NCBI GenBank assembly: GCA_015178975.1
Contig: WHVD01000175.1
Coordinates: forward strand, 62,001 to 126,000
Length of the DNA: 64,000 nt
Reading direction: 5' to 3'
Origin: Hysterangium stoloniferum
Lineage: Eukaryota > Basidiomycota > Agaricomycetes > Hysterangiales > Hysterangiaceae
In this document: piece by piece, positions 34,701 to 45,000 of the stretch
How positions within the stretch are numbered: position 1 is the stretch's first letter
Layout of the letters: each line of letters starts with the position of its first letter
Translations under genes and position numbers: made by a program
Notes under the pieces: generated by a model
What the model saw: the letters and a program-made list of their open reading frames with translations, nothing else
Told to the model about the DNA's origin: nothing
Database searches by the model: none

Positions 34701-36451
34701 ATTGTGGGTCCATAGTGCACGCTGGTGAAATTTGCATTCGCTCATTCGTGTCTGTGTCTGTGTCTGAGCTCTCACACTTCTTGTGTCTCACATCCACCTC
34801 CCTTCTTTATTCTAACAGGTTATGGGCCCTGGCTCTTACTAAATAACACCAAATTTCCCACCAAACTTCTTCTTGTTAGCCCTATCACTTCACCACCACC
34901 CGTAGCATCACTCTACCAGCATCATGTCTTTGCCCAACTTCCTCACTCCTATCATAGCCAAAGTTCCTCTCCTTACAGAAGACAATTATTCCAAATGGAG
35001 AGATGCAATGTCTATGGTCTTTTTAGGTGCTGGTGCTTTTTGGATTACAGATGATGATGATACTGTGGCTCCCACATCTCCTACTGCTTCTGTGCAAACA
35101 GATAAGCAAATGGCAGCCATCATCTGGTCTACTATTAGTGATGAGTTGCAGTATTTGGTTATAGGGCAGACTTCAGGTTTAGCTGCTTGGAAAGCAGTGA
35201 GGGAACGCTTCCAGAGGTCTACAATGGCTCGTCGTTTCAAATGTCGTGAGGATTTCTATCATATCGAGCATGATCCTTCTAAATCCATCGACATTTACAT
35301 CCATGCTATTGAAAGTGCTCGCCAGAACCTCATATCTTTAGGTTGTGTTATCGATGATTGTCAAACATTGGATGTCCTCCTCATGAACCTTCACCCTTCC
35401 TACCACACCATTCGTACTTCCATTCTCACTGCCAAATCTGAACCCTCTCTTTCTGATACCAAAGGGATTCTCATTGGTTCAGCTTCCTCTGCCATTGTCA
35501 TCAAATCTGAGCCGATCAATGTTGCATATGCAGCTGGTCCAAAGCACAGGAATATTTGAAAACAACCTGGTCAGTTTTCTAGGTCAGACACTACTCCACC
35601 ATCTATTTTAGAAGATGACAAAGGTTTTCATTGGTGTGATCCTACCAATGAAGGTCACTGTCACCGTTGTGGTCGCCCAGGTCATATTGCTGCATTTTGT
35701 GTCTACAATATGCCCCGAGAAGTCAGGGAATGGGTTATAAGTGGTCCTCCAAAGCCACCATATTTTGCCTCCTCCTCTACCAACACTGCTCATCAAACAG
35801 AACAAGTTTTATCTTCCACCATTGTTAATAAATATTCATACAGGTCTTCACCACCCTCATCTCCTTCTTCTAGTCCCCCCAGATTTATTCTTAGGGTTTG
35901 AGTATTTTGTCTGGTGGGAGTTATTACTTAGATATGTGTCTCATCAGGTGGGAGTGTTAGATTTAGTGACTCGGCACAGTAGTTACAAGTTATGTACCAT
36001 TGTGGGTCCATAGTGCACGCTGGTGAAATTTGCATTCGCTCGTTCCTGTCTGTGTCTGTGTCTGAGCTCTCACACTTCTTGTGTCTCACATCCACCTCCC
36101 TTCTTTATTCTAACAGAGTCCTGATTGGCACCTCATCCTCACAGTGGGGGATGGGCAGGGGATTCAAATCCAAGAGCATACGAAGAAGTGTTAAATCATT
36201 GGCCACCCCTGGAGGAGCTCGCATATCTTCTGATCATGACAGGACATGCACACCACTTTGAGCCAGAGGCCACGGAAGGGGAGACTTATCATTGTTCTCA
36301 GGTTATTATCCCGACACGGGAAAAGAGCTTGGAACAAATATTTAGCATTTTCAATTTCTGCCCAAAAATCAAGAATCAGGTTCGATGGATCGAATGTGAA
36401 ATGAGTGGGTATTTGAATTTGACAGGGGATAAGACACGACAGCTTATGTGA
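31778..36451 (+). CDS. JmjC-domain protein, 893 aa, intron-borne LTR element
   Basis: Exons by hand: 31778-32903, 32962-33194, 33233-33322, 33375-33392, 33458-33649, 33695-33710, 33744-33776, 33841-33982, 34031-34315, 34383-34636, 36159-36451; all GT-AG, uninterrupted frame. The JmjC fold lies in exons 9 and 10: CATEGALSRAHIDAGKFGTW has the H-x-D iron ligands, GTKLWVV follows, and PAGTIHAVMT has the third His. JmjC proteins are 2OG-Fe(II) oxygenases acting on histones or other proteins; the substrate here is unknown. The N-terminal 300 residues are disordered, with a 5-residue repeat (SPNVP, about five copies at 32160-32250) and repeated PTALPAPNDD modules. The last intron (34637-36158) would be 58 nt without the inserted element. 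An 18-nt and a 16-nt exon are required, which lowers certainty locally. Confidence 0.7.
32160..32265 (+). repeat. 15-bp coding minisatellite in the JmjC gene
   Basis: Tandem copies of CCTTCTCCCAATGTT encode the pentapeptide SPNVP. Flanking units vary (SPSIP, SPGLP). It keeps frame, so it changes protein length without breaking it. Confidence 0.85.
34657..34817 (+). repeat. 5' LTR of the gag-only element
   Basis: 161 bp, TG...CA ends, containing the phrase GTGTCTGTGTCTGTGTCTGA. Identical to the 3' LTR except for three substitutions. Confidence 0.92.
34818..34831 (+). other. Primer-binding site matching an internal part of initiator tRNA-Met
   Basis: Directly after the 5' LTR comes GGTTATGGGCCC. 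Its complement GGGCCCATAACC is the anticodon stem-loop sequence of eukaryotic initiator tRNA-Met, not a tRNA 3' end. Drosophila copia uses the same half-tRNA priming site. Confidence 0.7.
34924..35901 (+). pseudogene. Copia-type gag with CCHC zinc knuckle (one in-frame TGA)
   Basis: The frame opens with MSLPNFLTPIIAKVP and LLTEDNYSKWRDAM, the usual start of copia-type gag proteins. It runs through a UBN2-like helical region (LAAWKAVRERFQR, YIHAIESARQNLISLG, LDVLLMNLHPSY) and ends in a zinc knuckle CHRCGRPGHIAAFC with C-x2-C-x4-H-x4-C spacing. One stop, TGA at 35557-35559 between RNI and KQPGQ, interrupts an otherwise continuous frame. Gag would form the particle and bind the element RNA. The polypurine tract AGGTGGGAG (35946-35954) abuts the 3' LTR. 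Confidence 0.85.
35955..36115 (+). repeat. 3' LTR of the gag-only element
   Basis: 161 bp, preceded by the polypurine tract at 35946-35954 and followed by the GAGTC duplication at 36116-36120. Confidence 0.92.
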
Positions 36452-36984
36452 TGCAGAGGGAGTACTTATCACTCAGGATGAAATGGACCTAGATGTGATT
36501 TGATTAGTAACCCCAGCCTGAGGGCATTTTTCTGTATGTATTATGGGACCATTTGAAAACCAAGCCTTTGAGATTGTGACCGTGAAACTAAGGCCCAAGA
36601 TCAAATGTCAGGGTGAGAATCATAGGTCACCATGGGCAGCTGTCCTGCCCTTCTTGTTGTGGAGAAATATATGATTGACCCTTATGTATGATAGTGTTCT
36701 TTTAAGCCCTACGGCAAGTACCAGAAGTTGAGTTGAATGGATATTAATAAAAAATAAAACAATAAGCTTTTCCATACCACTGCATAGTCTTGAAAGACTT
36801 GTAGTAATTCCTTTCATGTCCCAGGCCTCATCCAGAGAAACCAAACAAAGCAATAATTAATATGTAAATAATAGATTATTATTATCTAAAAACCAGCTGA
36901 TATCACGTCATGTGACCTCTCGGTCACTTCTGCCTGCTACCACGTCTAATCAACCACAGCTCCCTCCTGATACCCAGAAGTCTT
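36452..36984. other. Intergenic sequence; no gene recognised
   Basis: 3' flank of the JmjC gene up to the inner end of the right inverted arm. No ORF, repeat or RNA gene was identified. Confidence 0.4.
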
Positions 36985-37440
36985 TATCCCTGCAGTCTGC
37001 TACCCTAATCATGAACCAAGAACTGTACTGTGTACAACTGCGAGATGCACATCTCTTGAAAGGGAGCAGAAGCAATATTGTGAGGTGTTAAAGAATACTA
37101 CTATCTCCCTAATATTCATGGTGGTCCAGTGGGGCCTGCCAAAGTTTGATGTTGAATTGGCTATCACCCTACTGGGAACAATTGCTGAAACTGCTAATCC
37201 ACCTCTCCTACCCAACCTAAAAAGCGTTGACTATGGTTTGCAAGTGTATTGTCAAGAACAATGAACTATTCACCTTATTGGGGGAATGTTTACAAAAAGA
37301 ACAATTTTCAGAGATTCAGAGCATTTGTAAGTTTCTATTATATTTCTCTTGTGCCATTTGTCCTCATTGCCCTTGCACTACTGATATTAGAGATGCTTCA
37401 ACCTGTGACTGCCCGACATCCGGGTAACCAGCCATAATCA
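36985..37440 (+). pseudogene. Unassigned ORFs at inner end of right arm
   Basis: Counterpart of 7740-8227: similar text (SLEREQKQYCEVL, VSFYYISLVPFVLIALALL) in shifting frames. Function unknown, and the frames are broken in both arms. Confidence 0.35.
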
Positions 37441-37511
37441 ATGCTAGTTATAGACTCAAAGCAGTTGGAGTTGTGGGGATGACCCAGGTAATTTATTATT
37501 TGCATAACAGC

Positions 37512-38563
37512 TGTCAGGAACTGGAAAACCCGCCGGCCTCCGGGCCCCCGGGCCCCATCCTACATGCTCCCGACCCTCTTTATTGTATAGTAACAACCGG
37601 AGTTCCCACGGGACCCTGTACATCAACTCGTTTATGCCTGACTCTCTGTACGCACCCCACCTGTCTGCACCTAACCCTCTATGTCTCATACACCAGTCCT
37701 CGGACTCCCCGGACTCCGGACTCCACCCTACATACACCCGACACTCTGTGTCTTATGTACCAGTCACCGGACTCCGACCGGACTCCTGGAACCCCTCTAA
37801 CAGAGCATAGAACCCCACTCCTGTTATCTGTCTCTGCGTCTCACACACCAGTCATCGGCAAACCCACCAGACTCCACCGGACCTCCTGCACATCAAGCCT
37901 GTCTATACCCGACACTATCCTGTGCACCAAGTCACCGGACTCCGACCGGACTTCCGGAACCCCTCTAACTGAGCCCCGCTCCAGTTATGGTTAAATGACC
38001 TGTCATGATTTATTCTCCGCTCCCATTCTGTTCCGTCCCTATTCCCAGTTTAGTATTTACTTGTTTCGTTTTATGTTTAATAGTTCTGCCTCTCATTAAT
38101 ACCGGATTTGGTATTATTACATTTCACAGTCTATATAAGTCTGCTATATTCATGTACTTAGAATCCAGTTTCAATCTCGAACTAGTTTTCCCCCGAACAA
38201 GTTTGATCCTTGAACAGTCCCTAGTCCTCTTGTCTGTCTGCACACTCGATTCCCGGAACTCCCACGGGAACTCTGGAATCTATATCTTCCTGTATGCATT
38301 CTGTCAGCTCGAAATATGGACACCCGAATGAGTGTACGAGGGCGCAGCCTATAAGCTGAAGCCAAGTCCATCTCAGTCGTTCACCATACTTTCTGGTAAT
38401 TATTCTGATATCACCGTTCCTTGTGCTAATAATCCCCGGAACTTTTCCGGGACCTATTACCCGGGGACTCCGTGGGACTATTCCCGGAAGCAAGTGTGTG
38501 TTTGGAATAGTTACCGGAAACCTCCACGGGACTATCCGTGGAGCTTTGTTCGGGAACTTAACA
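37512..38563 (+). mobile_element. Solo LTR (1052 bp) with 5-bp target duplication
   Basis: Absent from the left arm. Begins TGTCAGGAACTGG, ends GGGAACTTAACA, flanked by ACAGC at 37507-37511 and 38564-38568; the left arm has a single ACAGC at the corresponding site. The interior is rich in GGAAC/CCGG phrases, with a repeated segment (CGGACTCCGACCGGACT near 37770 and 37935). There is no coding capacity beyond chance ORFs. Size and ends suggest a Gypsy-type LTR. Confidence 0.85.
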
Positions 38564-38641
38564 ACAGCTGCGTATTCTGAAACAATTTTTCGCTGAAGGG
38601 ACTTCAGAAACCTCCATCAGTTAACAGTTTATAGAAGTGAA

Positions 38642-39644
38642 ATGTCTCACTTGCCCCGCAAGCTTTCATCTCAAGCTTTACATGAAGTATTGCTTCCAGT
38701 GGAAGTAAGTGCTCATCAAGATGCCAAGGGGTATTGCAGGGTATACCTGTTGACTGTTCAGAGCTCGGGTAAGGGAAATGCCCATCTGATTGCAGAGGTA
38801 CTCTTTATACTATTCAATAAGGTTATCACATATTTTTACTTGATGTCTAGCTCGGAAAAGAAATGTATTCGTGGTACATCAGACTTTGTGGGATATCACC
38901 GATAAAGCATTATCCCTTTGGGAAGACATTCCCACTGATATGTTATCTACTTAGAACACGAATGACTCCATGGAGTAAAACATGCAGCAAAGGACTCGTT
39001 GCAGCACATTTTGGATGTCACTGTTCAAAACACTGCAGTACAATCCAAGAGATTTACACCACAAAATGTGATGGTCACGGTTGGATCACCTTCTCACAAT
39101 CTGTGGTCGCATGGAAGAATGAGTTTGGTTCATTTGTGCTTAGGTGAGAGGATTTTTTCACCCAGGTGCAGAATATGTTCAATGAGGTACATTCAATGTC
39201 AATGTAGTTCATATCTGGAAATAATCCTTGACTTCAGAATTGATCAAGAGACAGTGACTGGGCAGAGTTCAAGAAGCAGATGGATAAGTACTGTGAGGTA
39301 GTCAGCGATGAAACCTGCCGTTATGCTCCTTTTGTGGATCTGGTCAAGTGTATTTTTGACCAAATAGGGATGAAAGAAATACAACTGTGTTCCAATGATT
39401 GGACCTCGCTCTGGGGATCGTATGCAGCTTGTAAAGTGGGAATAATCATGGCGCGTATATGAGCTTCACTCTCGGCAAGAAGTGTAGGACGGGTGCCTAT
39501 GGGGCCTTTCTTTCCCAGTGCTCGGAAGTTGGCTTTGCAGGAATAACTGGCATAATGGTGGTGTCTATTTCCCCCAACCGCTCGCTACGACTAGTCCTCA
39601 TGGCGGCCACCTTGGATACCTTCACATTCCATCTGTTAATATAA
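38642..39644 (+). pseudogene. Degenerate ORFs of right arm, including a FunK1-like N-terminal fragment
   Basis: Matches 6589-7592. The frame 39280-39462 reads MDKYCEVV, ETCRYAPFVDL and LWGSYAA, like part of the FunK1 protein encoded at 50946-53275. 38642-38905 starts MSHLPRKLSSQALHEV and is unassigned. Frames overlap and break, as in the left arm. Confidence 0.45.
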
Positions 39645-39843
39645 GGCACCAAGCACAATACAAATTTATGCGTTGGTTTTTGCCTTTTTTGATTGGGAAA
39701 CCAGATGAAAGGCTAACAAAGGATTTATGGACAGGACAAGAATCTGAATTGTCGCAAAATGCTCAGACCTCTAATATTGAGCTGAGATAAAGAACTAGGA
39801 GATTCTGACGGAAAGTGAAATGTCATCTGAGGTGGACACTTTT

Positions 39844-41261
39844 GAGTTTGTAATGTATTCAGGCGATTCTCTTAGATAGCTCAATATATGCTATAGTGTC
39901 ACAGAGCTTCAACAATAAAACAAGCAAAGGTCCAGTAATTTAAATACTGATAGATTAATGAGCTGCAGTATTAAGCTTAAACAACTCAAATCAATGCTTA
40001 TTTTGATTATTGAAAGGTTCTATTGAACTGTGTATGACTCTTTTAGCAATAAAAGAACTATTCCTTGAGAATAGGGGCTAGAAGCTGAGTATATGCGCAG
40101 TAACTTAGCAGAGACTTGATATAAAGCTTCGGATTCTTGTATGATTATTTGTAACTATTAATAGTTATTTAACAAGGTGTTAAATAATTTATTAATAGAG
40201 AAACTAATTTGTATTGGATTATCTGAGTGCTTGTACTTGATTAATTCAATAAACTTAGGGCTGGGCCTTGAATAATCTAGTATTGGCAGGGATTTCAGTA
40301 AGGATACTTATTAGGTTTATGATGTAATTAATAAGCCTAAAGGGTAGCTGTGAAGCTGGGGAACTTAGATGATTAGCTAAGTCCAAGAGTTGCTGACAAA
40401 GATTCAAGATGCTGCAAGTGTAGGTGCTTGCAGTGAGTGTATCAGACTAAGGCTATTATTGTCCTTAGGATGATTAGATAAGCTTCTGAGCTGTGCAGTA
40501 AAATGTGTGTGATAGTTCATTTTATTGGAAACTTAGCCCTCCTTTTATACATTTTGATAACTCCATGATTAGCTAACTATTTAGTTTATGAGGTCACTAG
40601 TTAGATCATAATGACCTCATATTCTACTCATTATTTACCCTTTATTTATCACATGATTCCCCTCTCTGAGACAAGGGTTCTAACCTCTTGCTTGAACATG
40701 AAGGTTCAAGGCCGCGGTCCCGGGACGGAAGCAAGCGATGAGTCGGCGGGATCAATTAATGACTCGGGTAGTCACATCCGTGACTTGTGTGACATCCCGA
40801 CACTGGAGGCTTATCTAATAAGTCACATGACTAGTGTTACAGTCACTCGCGTGACCAGTGTTACAGTCACTCGTGTGACTATATGCTAGTCACTAGTGTG
40901 ACTATATGCTAGTCACTAGTGTGACTATATGCTAGTCACTAGTGTGACTGTATGAGCCGGATTAGGTAATGTGTCATGTGATGCCCAAATGCACACATAC
41001 AAGCAAGGCAATGTGCCGGGCAGTAATAACTAAGTAAATAAAATATAAATAATTAGTTAAAAATTATAATTAATTAATTAAGTAATAATAGCATAATATG
41101 AGTCCATATATGCTATTATTTATGTGAAGTTAAAAGGAATAAGGCCTATTTTTCACAATAAACATAGTAAAAAATACAATAAAAATTTGAGAAAATATTA
41201 AGTAATTCAAAGAAAATTAAGAGAACATTATGAGATAATGCTGATACCTCACAGAGTTTGT
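39844..41261 (+). mobile_element. Non-autonomous DNA transposon (1402 bp) with 8-bp target duplication
   Basis: 39852-41253 is absent from the left arm, which has a single GAGTTTGT (complement at 4108-4115); here GAGTTTGT is at 39844-39851 and 41254-41261. The ends are only weakly inverted (GTATTCAGGCGATT versus GTATCAGCATTAT). The 8-bp duplication fits hAT, P or Zisupton-type elements. No transposase: the interior is AT-rich with one short ORF. It carries a 23-bp tandem repeat at about 40870-40950. Confidence 0.85.
40811..40955 (+). repeat. Tandem repeats inside the 1402-bp element
   Basis: About four copies of a 23-bp unit built on TGTGACTATATGCTAGTCAC, preceded by related units with GTGTTACAGTCACTCG. 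The units are partly palindromic (GTCAC...GTGAC). Confidence 0.85.
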
Positions 41262-41294
41262 TACTCCTTTTGATGTTAGTAATACTGTAGGCTG

Positions 41295-42499
41295 ATGATT
41301 TTGTGGATACTTAGTGCTTTTGAAAAACTAAAGCTTTACCTGTGCCAAGGCCAAGCTACCCCGATGTGTTCCTTACTGGAACATTTGGCAGCACTATATG
41401 CCATCAGTCGCAGTGAGGCGCATGTTCCAGAGTTTCAGTTCACGGACAGCTCTGGGTTGTACTTTACTTTACACACAAAGGTGCACCATACAGTGTCCCA
41501 CAATTTTGGATGATGCTGGCAGATCATGTGAAAAGATGTGCAAAGATTCTGCTGAAGGATTTACTGTTAGACCTGCCTTGGGATTCTTACAGCTCCTTTG
41601 TTGACTCGAAATGGGACGATCCATCTAACGAGGAAGTGGGCTACTCTTTCCTGAAAGACGAGAGGAATCCTATCCACCATTATAGGTCAGCCTTAATGGC
41701 ACTCTTTCTACAGTTGAAAGTGCCAGGTGTCCGAGAATTTTTCGGACATACTATCCTTCCTACTGGTTCTAATGAACCTCAGTTTGTCTGGAATGCGGTG
41801 TCATGCCGCCAATGGTTAAAGCATGGGCAAGAATTCTTGCAACTTCTCTCAGTTGTGATCGAATTCGTTCAGGGTCAACCAGGAAGAGGAACGGAACTAA
41901 TGATGACGAGCATCTGTAACTGCCTGAACTGCCCCTGGACGTTGTTCTTTCATAATGGACAGGTGGTCAATACTTTGAGGGCAAATAAACGGCAAAGCCA
42001 GACTGGGACAGATGAGCCTATCCCACGTTTTTTTCGGACAGAAGTCTCCCTTTTACTGAACATCTACCTGAGTTTAGTTCAGCCAGTAGAGGTGGAAATC
42101 ACTGCTGCAATCTTCCCTGAGCCTATCATGTGTAGTTACAAAAACTATCTCTTTACTGGCATGAGTGGAGTTTGGGGAAGTCAGGCTCTGACGGAGAACC
42201 TTATAAGGAGTACCAAAAACGTATTTGGACCAGAATGTAATCTGGGGGTGGCAGCGATTCAACAGATCACCATCTTCCTCTACCCTCACCATTGTCAATA
42301 TGTGGCTAGAAATGAGGAATGTAAGGAGGATTGGATGAGAGAATGGAATGAGATTGGGGACATGCAAGCTGGCCATTCTACATTAGTGGCAGATTGCCAT
42401 TATGGGGTGGAAGAACGTTCTTTTCCACTAGTGCAGGAGAGACAATGGCGGGCACTACAGGCTGTAGGTATTCCATGCTCTAGATTTCTGGTTTACTAA
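41295..42499 (+). pseudogene. Middle region of TLH-type helicase gene, right copy (5-bp frameshift)
   Basis: 41295-41513 and 41510-42499 are the two halves of the frame that is open at 3232-4074 in the left arm. The right copy has a 5-bp duplication near 41466 (TACTTTACTTTACAC against TACTTTACAC on the left) that shifts the frame. Downstream the frame is continuous to 42499, including NVFGPECNLGVAAIQQ, which the left copy has split by an LTR. No known domain. Confidence 0.65.
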
Positions 42500-42545
42500 T
42501 GAAGAGGGTTGATAGTATTCTGACGGGGTTCATCATTTCTGGGGA

Positions 42546-44027
42546 ATGAAAGTGGCGAATGCAGGGAAGAACGCTAGTGAGGAACTTCCTTTGTTGGGGG
42601 GAAGATCCGGAACAGCTGGGGAAGGGGCAGATTTTAATGCTATGAAACTGGAACTCTATGAGGCTTTGGCACAAAGTGAACAGTGTACTAAAGAAAATTT
42701 AGAGAAAAGTCTGGCACAATTTTCGAATCTGATCTTGGACAGGTTTGCAAACACATCAGCGTCGGCTCCTTCCCTACCCAGTCGTCCCCCTCATATAGCA
42801 AGCCTGTCAAGGTTTTTATTCACCTGGTCTGAAGGCAGTCTCACAAGTTTCAAGTCACCAACACAACTGCAAGTGCTAGAAGCTATTCGGAAGGGAAAGG
42901 ACCATATGATGGTGGTCATGGGTACTGGTGGAGGCAAATCGCTTCTGTGGCAGTTTCCAGCAGCTACGTTTCTATCGCACCAAGTGACATTGGTAGTGGT
43001 GCCATTTGTGGCACTTAAAGAAGACATCCAATGTTATATGAGTGGGCTCTGTGAGGAGTGGACGAAGAAGACTGAGACTGTGAAGGGAAAGTTTTCGGTA
43101 TTTTTGGTTTTGCTAGAACAGTTGAAACTGGCGGAATTTCGTGCATTTGTTCACATGCTAAAGAACCAAAAACGCCTGGCGCGAATCGTAGTAGATGAGG
43201 TGCATGTGATCCTGACTGCTGGTGATTATAGGGGGAATGTGCAACACCTCCCACACCTGTATACTTATGGGGTACCTGTGACACTGCTCTCTGCGACGAT
43301 CCCTCTGAATGTGACATCTTACATGAAGGACTTTTTGGGGGTCCAGGATCTCAGAACAATTAGGGAGAATACAATGATAGGCCTAGCGTCAATCCAAGTT
43401 CACCAGGAGGACAGTCGGATGGCTTGGAAAAATAGGATTTTGGATTGTGTGAGATCTGCATTGGCTCGGTTAAAATCAGAGGAAGCTCAGGGCATAGTTT
43501 TTTGTCGAACCCGGGAGGATTGTGAAATGTTTGCGGCAGAACTAGGAGTTAGAGCATATCATTCTGGTGTGCCTCTCACTGATCAGAAGTCTATCCAAGA
43601 GGATTGGGCAGAGGGTAGAACACCTTTGGTGGTGGCGACGACAGCTTTCGGGACTGGTTTGGATGGGAAGAATGTCTGATCTGTGATACATGGAGGGATC
43701 CCCTATTCATTGATTGACTACATCCAGGAAATGGGTTGGGCATTGCGGGACAATAGGGTGTCCTATATTATTATGTTTGTGCTTCAGTCTCAAAGGAACA
43801 AGCTTCCTGAAGGGCCAGATTACAAAGGTATAGAGGGCATCCACAAGCTAGTCTTCAAGGAGAAGGAGTGCCGGAGATTAGCACTCAGTGGCTTTATAGA
43901 TGGGCAGTTTGTAACCTGTGCCGCTATTGGTGGGAACTTCTGTGATCTATGTTGTGAGCATATGGGGCACCCAATTATCAATCCATTTACACAGGCAGAC
44001 AAGGCAGGTAGAGTGAGGGGCAGGTAA
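42546..44027 (+). pseudogene. RecQ-like DNA helicase domain, right copy (broken)
   Basis: Same motifs as the left copy: Walker A GTGGGKS, VVDEVHVI, LLSATIP, CRTREDC, ATTAFGTGLDGKNV, then a TGA at 43677-43679, then SVIHGGIPYSLIDY and QEMGWALRDN. Motif VI reads GWAL here where the left copy has GRAL, so an arginine needed for ATP hydrolysis has also changed. The shared TGA shows the ancestor of both copies was already interrupted. Confidence 0.8.
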
Positions 44028-44029
44028 GC

Positions 44030-45000
44030 TTGAATTTTGGTTTGATATTTGAGTTTAATTCTAATATTCCTCTGGAAGTGATGAGAATATGGGGGAGTAT
44101 GTGATGGAAGACGATAGCTATGAAGATCTGTCAGGAGAGTTCAATGGTGACACGACTAGATCTCATTCTAGGGTGAGGGAAGGAAGGGCCGAGGAAAGGT
44201 TAGTAGGAGTGTATGAATGACAGATTTTTTATGATACAACTGATGTGGGATTGGCTAGGGACATGACTTGTGAAGATGGGAAGCAGCAAAACAGTGGAAT
44301 TTTTAATAAATTTACACCAGCTTCCTCCAGGTCATTCAAAGGAGCTGAGTTGAAGAGTTCATCCGATTTTACTTGCCTTACAAAAAAGGGTAAGGGTACC
44401 CAGTAAGTCGAGAGGTTGGATCTGAATTTGAATATAATTTCTAATAGTCATAGCAGAGGTGATGGTGATGATGAGATCAACAGCTTCACGGATGAAGATC
44501 TTTTGGTAGATGGCAAAGAAAAGAATATTAGATCTGATTGGACGGTGAGAGAAAGTACAGTCCAGGAAACGTTAGGAGTCTACAGACGATACATTTTTTA
44601 TTTTAAAACTGAAGTCGGATTGGGTAGGAACATGATTTCTCAACATGTAACCACAGTACCTTCAAATATGTGGAGGTAGAGGGATGCGAAGCAGGAAAAC
44701 CCCCCGGTTCTTGCACCCAGTAAGTTGAGACATTGGATCTGGGTTTGAGTTTGATTTCTAATAGTCATACCAGAGGGGATACTGAGGGTGATGATGATGA
44801 GGAGATGGAGTATTATATCAATAGCTTCACGGATGAAGATCTTCTTTTGGTAGACTTAGATGGGAAAGGAAAGAGTATAAGATCTGATACTATGGTGAGA
44901 GAAAGTACAGTCCAGGAAAGGTTAGGAGTCTACAGATGACACACATTTTATGTCGAGACTGACATTGACTTGGGTAGTGGCGGGACCTCTCGACATGGGG
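44030..45000 (+). repeat. Tandem exon-intron repeat at helicase C-terminal region (right copy)
   Basis: Counterpart of 1-870: three diverged units with SFTDEDLL, RESTVQE and GVYR, separated by intron-like GTAAG...TTTCTAATAG segments. Confidence 0.6.

Larger units (their letters stand above)
34652..36120 (+). mobile_element. Gag-only (TR-GAG-like) copia-type LTR element with 5-bp target duplication
   Basis: Element 34657-36115 (1459 bp), flanked by GAGTC at 34652-34656 and 36116-36120. LTRs of 161 bp (34657-34817 and 35955-36115) start TGTTAG and end CTAACA, differing at three positions, so the insertion is fairly recent. The interior holds only a gag-like gene; there is no protease, integrase or reverse transcriptase, so it must depend on an autonomous partner. 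It lies in sense orientation inside an intron of the JmjC gene, without touching the splice sites. Confidence 0.92.
36985..44806 (+). repeat. Right arm of the large inverted duplication
   Basis: Plus-strand partner of 1-8191. Three structural differences are precise: insertion of a 1052-bp solo LTR (37512-38563), deletion of the equivalent of left 4161-6431 at about 39796/39797, and insertion of a 1402-bp element with 8-bp duplication (39852-41253). The helicase gene continues beyond 44806 to about 45791; the left equivalent of that part is off-window. Confidence 0.9.

Noticed and set aside
27016..36451. A transposase gene that would make the dioxygenase block a self-mobile element
   Set aside because: No KDZ, hAT or other transposase motif was found in any frame of the block, and no terminal repeats were seen around it.
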